This document shows positions 24,030 to 24,177 of a stretch of 24,177 bases of DNA, piece by piece (position 1 is the stretch's first letter; each line of letters starts with the position of its first letter). The notes under the pieces are model-generated. The model made no database searches and was not told where the DNA came from. It saw only the letters and a list, made by a program, of their open reading frames with translations. This stretch comes from CAWJPY01 sp963844865 (GTDB lineage Bacteria > Acidobacteriota > Thermoanaerobaculia > Thermoanaerobaculales > Sulfomarinibacteraceae), in contig CAWJPY010000018.1 in the NCBI GenBank assembly GCA_963844865.1, forward strand, positions 1-24,177. The letters run 5' to 3'. The position numbers were made by a program, and so were the translations under genes.

Positions 24030-24177
24030 CCCGACGCGCTCGAGTCGCCGGCCCGCACGCGTCCCTCAGCCCTCCTCGTGGCCGACGGCACAGGTGACGC
24101 CGACATCGAGCGTAGGGCGTCACCCTTCATGAAAGGTTGCCACCCGGGAACCAGCTCCCGCTCCAGGGCGGTGCGCT

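Noticed and set aside
1..24177. CRISPR arrays, tRNA or rRNA genes, insertion sequences
   Set aside because: I looked for evenly spaced short repeats, cloverleaf-like ends and transposase motifs and saw none that I could support.

Overview
The window joins two unrelated kinds of DNA. Bases 1 to about 640 are very AT-rich (7 G/C in bases 241-300, by hand count). They carry the end of one small gene and most of a second, very basic one that looks like a small protein of giant DNA viruses. From about base 641 the sequence is abruptly GC-rich (46 G/C in bases 641-700), with dense GC-ending codons, Shine-Dalgarno sites and secreted proteins of a Gram-negative, high-GC bacterium. Acidobacteria-, Rokubacteria- or deltaproteobacteria-like soil lineages would fit, but I cannot place it further. 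The second viral-type gene is cut mid-frame at the join, so an assembly chimera is the simplest reading.

Bacterial part, left to right. A periplasmic di-heme cytochrome c peroxidase/MauG-type gene and a SAM methyltransferase lie on the minus strand. A dispersed intergenic repeat and a Crp/Fnr-type regulator follow. Next is a plus-strand tripartite efflux operon (TolC-like channel, membrane fusion protein, RND pump) preceded by a perfect Fnr-like palindrome. Facing it on the minus strand is a five-gene operon: arsR, an ArsP_1/DUF318 permease, and arsE, arsF, arsG. The last three match the arsEFG set known for handling nitro- and amino-aromatic arsenicals. This operon has two matching 16-bp operator-like palindromes. 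One of them encloses the -10 box of a strong promoter placed so close to arsR that the mRNA may be leaderless.

Further right are two secreted proteins, a CAP/SCP-domain protein and a subtilisin-like protease with a domain nested in its catalytic core. They share a C-terminal module of about 60 residues. A second copy of the intergenic repeat lies between them. Then come a purple-acid-phosphatase-like phosphoesterase, a DUF4252-like lipoprotein, an orphan DUF937-like tail, a HerA/VirB4-like ATPase, a BON-LysM protein and a dienelactone hydrolase.

TolC, the fusion protein, the RND pump and the dienelactone hydrolase are broken by single-base shifts. Once these are allowed for, each reads as a complete family member, which points to residual sequencing indels, mostly lost bases, rather than gene decay. 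Two short real-looking gene remnants, a Ser/Thr-kinase N-terminus and the DUF937 tail, do look like decay.
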